A stretch of DNA of 41,578 bases from JBCCGG01 sp039029395 (lineage in GTDB: Bacteria > Pseudomonadota > Alphaproteobacteria > Kiloniellales > JAKSDN01). The translations under genes and the position numbers were made by a program. The DNA lies in assembly GCA_039029395.1 (NCBI GenBank), contig JBCCGG010000051.1:1-41578 (forward strand). Reading direction: 5' to 3'. This document shows positions 40,169 through 41,578 of this stretch, one piece after another. The notes under the pieces were generated by a model. That model was not told the origin of the DNA. It was given only the letters and a program-made list of their open reading frames with translations, and searched no databases. Positions within the stretch are counted from its first letter, which is position 1. Every line of letters begins with the position of its first letter.

Positions 40169-40731
40169 GGTTTCTTTCGGACATGGACCGGGCGACCCGG
40201 CGCGGCTTCGCAATCGGCGTGGCCGCCATGACCGGCGTGGTCACCCTGTCCAACGTGGTGGTGCAGTATCCGATCAACGACTGGATCACCTATGGCGCGC
40301 TGACCTATCCGATCGCCTTCCTGGTCACCGACCTGACCAACCGGGGCCTCGGGCCCCATGTCGCGCGACGGGTGGTCTATGTGGGCTTCGCGCTCGCGGT
40401 GCTGCTCTCGATCTATTTCGCCACGCCGCGCATCGCGATCGCCTCGGGCACGGCCTTCCTGGTCGCCCAGCTGCTCGACATCCAGATCTTCAACCGGCTC
40501 CAGCGCATCCTGAAATGGTGGCAGGCGCCGCTGATCTCCTCGACCATCGCCTCAGCGGTCGACACCGCGCTGTTCTTCGCGCTGGCCTTCGCCGGCACCG
40601 CCGTGCCCTGGGTCACCCTGGGGGTCGGCGACTACGCCGCCAAGCTAGCCATGGCGGTGGTGCTGCTGATCCCCTTCCGGGCGCTCATGCCGGCGATCCG
40701 CATGCGTGCCACCGGCCCGGTCTCCCCCTGA
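40165..40731 (+). CDS. yhhQ: Queuosine precursor transporter (YhhQ/VUT family)
   Basis: A 188-aa membrane protein with about 5-6 hydrophobic segments (near residues 15-35, 42-55, 68-85, 92-105, 125-145, 152-172). The 'TYPIAFLVTDLTNRGLG' and 'GTAFLVAQLLDIQIFNRL' motifs are typical of the DUF165/VUT family; E. coli YhhQ imports the queuosine precursors preQ0 and preQ1. Its ATG overlaps the stop of the SAM hydrolase gene by 4 nt, so the two are translationally coupled. No other queuosine genes are in the window. Confidence 0.92.
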   Translation: MRFLSDMDRATRRGFAIGVAAMTGVVTLSNVVVQYPINDWITYGALTYPIAFLVTDLTNRGLGPHVARRVVYVGFALAVLLSIYFATPRIAIASGTAFLVAQLLDIQIFNRLQRILKWWQAPLISSTIASAVDTALFFALAFAGTAVPWVTLGVGDYAAKLAMAVVLLIPFRALMPAIRMRATGPVSP

Positions 40732-40883
40732 TCGTAAAATCACAATTCATTTGAGGTCGTGGTCTAGCGAATCAGGGTCGTTTCGGCCTAAACTAGTTTT
40801 CGCGTCAGCGGGTAAAGGGCCGGCAGCCGCTTTCATTCCCCAGCCGGCGGCCCGCGGCGACATTCGGTCTTGGAGCGCATAAA

Positions 40884-41411
40884 ATGAACATCGTGATTGA
40901 GCAGGCTGATTTCAGGCGCCTCTCGCCGCAAGTGCAGCAGGAGATCCTGGAACAGCTGACCGGCCGAAAGGCCACCGACGCGGCGCGCTCCGGGCGTGGT
41001 GCGCGCACCCAGCTGCATTGGCGCAAGCCGGTCGACCTGACGCCGGCCCAGACCCTCAAGCTGATCCACGGGCTCGGCGACAACCACCGCCGCCGGCTCG
41101 AGCTGATGGCCAAGAACGGCGGACGGGCGACGGTCAAGCGCCTGCTCGACGTGACCGGCGACAGCGACCTGCGGGTGCTGGCCCACTTCCAGAGCGTGGT
41201 GACCCGGCGCCTGCGGCGCCTGATCGAGGACCCCGAGAAGAAGGCCGAGCTGATCAAGTGGGACTTCGACTCCACCAAGTGGGACCGCGACGGCAAGACC
41301 ATCGTCGACGGCGTCTACTACTGCAGCGCGGCCACGGCCTCGGCCCTGCAGGATGTGTTGACCGGCGGTGACAGCGCCAAGGCCAAGCGGCCCCGCGCCC
41401 GGCGCGCCTGA
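40884..41411 (+). CDS. Conserved protein of unknown function
   Basis: A 175-aa protein with GGAGC 8 nt before the ATG. The N-terminus 'MNIVIEQADFRRLSPQVQQEILEQLTG' and the central 'GDNHRRRLELMAKNGGRATVKRLLDVTGDSDLRVLAHFQSVVTRRLRRLIEDPEKKAELIKWDF' region look helical and basic, possibly DNA-binding, and the tail is Lys/Arg-rich (AKAKRPRARRA). I recall similar proteins in Rhodospirillales-type bacteria but no named family. No signal or membrane segment. The gene is complete and lies just before the low-quality end of the window. Confidence 0.72.
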   Translation: MNIVIEQADFRRLSPQVQQEILEQLTGRKATDAARSGRGARTQLHWRKPVDLTPAQTLKLIHGLGDNHRRRLELMAKNGGRATVKRLLDVTGDSDLRVLAHFQSVVTRRLRRLIEDPEKKAELIKWDFDSTKWDRDGKTIVDGVYYCSAATASALQDVLTGGDSAKAKRPRARRA

Positions 41412-41432
41412 GGGCGGTTTTTGAGAGGTTCG

Positions 41433-41578
41433 GTGCCGGCCCCCCCCCCCCCCCCGCCCCCCCCCAACACAAAAAAACAGGGTGGGCCGGGGGGGGGGCC
41501 GGGCCGCCCCCCAACAAACAAAAAACCCCCCCAAGCCCCCCCCGGGCCGGGCCCCCAGGCCCCGGCGCGCTACACCCC
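41433..41578. other. Low-complexity contig end, probable artefact
   Basis: From about 41439 the sequence becomes long C, G and A homopolymers, ending in a mixed GC-rich tail. It does not match any known biological element and differs sharply from the well-formed coding sequence that ends at 41411. It is best treated as sequencing/assembly error; open frames within it should be ignored. Confidence 0.8.

Noticed and set aside
41254..41534. Minus-strand frames running through the C/G-rich window end
   Set aside because: They depend on homopolymer sequence that is probably artefactual and overlap a clear plus-strand gene.
1..41578. CRISPR arrays, integrons or prophage genes
   Set aside because: No regularly spaced repeats, integrase, transposase or phage structural genes were found in the window.

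Overview
The window looks like one end of a contig from a high-GC alphaproteobacterium, probably a marine or soil Rhodospirillales-type heterotroph. The reasons are a GcrA cell-cycle regulator (essentially restricted to Alphaproteobacteria), a DUF2336-type protein, a TolB-like/TPR cyclase family common in that class, and many TRAP transporters. This assignment is inference from gene content. No transposase, integrase, phage gene, rRNA or CRISPR array was seen. The last ~145 bases are homopolymer-rich and look like an assembly artefact.

Layout. (1) 1-2.5 kb is a lower-GC surface-protein zone: a truncated Calx-beta protein and a PEP-CTERM protein, separated by long non-coding stretches, with a perfect 15-bp palindrome and a tRNA-Pro(CGG) at the right edge. 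(2) 2.6-8.5 kb, minus strand, is one likely operon: Tat-exported TRAP binding protein, hairpin, TRAP small and large permeases, amidase, a small membrane protein, and a flavin reductase. A 2-hydroxyacid dehydrogenase (8.8-9.8 kb) lies upstream on the same strand. (3) 10-13.1 kb, plus strand, is a second complete TRAP operon, followed by a RidA-superfamily gene. (4) 13.8-21.5 kb is a signalling/effector cluster. It holds a class III adenylate cyclase-TolB-TPR gene cut by an in-frame amber codon, an APH-like kinase fused to the same TolB-TPR output module, an HSL-type esterase, and a cytosolic trypsin-like protease fused to a DNA/RNA non-specific nuclease. (5) 21.6-31.4 kb, minus strand, has a DUF2336 protein, a His-rich unknown, a SUMF1-domain lipoprotein, UspA, a fused TAXI-TRAP permease, its TAXI binding protein, a second TAXI binding protein, and a class III aminotransferase. 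(6) 31.5-37.2 kb has apt, two more amidases, two small proteins and a gamma-glutamyltransferase homologue. (7) 37.3-41.4 kb has gcrA, a 2-oxoglutarate/Fe(II) oxygenase, a SAM hydroxide adenosyltransferase overlapping a YhhQ-type transporter, and an unknown.

How the genes fit together. Most of the window is uptake and breakdown of small organic acids and nitrogen compounds: three TRAP permease systems, four binding proteins, three amidases, GGT, aminotransferase, dehydrogenase and RidA-like protein. All three TRAP loci have a perfect 10-13 bp hairpin between the binding-protein gene and the permease genes, which would let the binding protein be made in excess. The most unusual part is 13.8-21.5 kb, where two signalling modules (cyclase and kinase-like) are attached to the same output scaffold next to a two-enzyme protease-nuclease protein. 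A regulatory or defence role there is a hypothesis; no function is established from the sequence.
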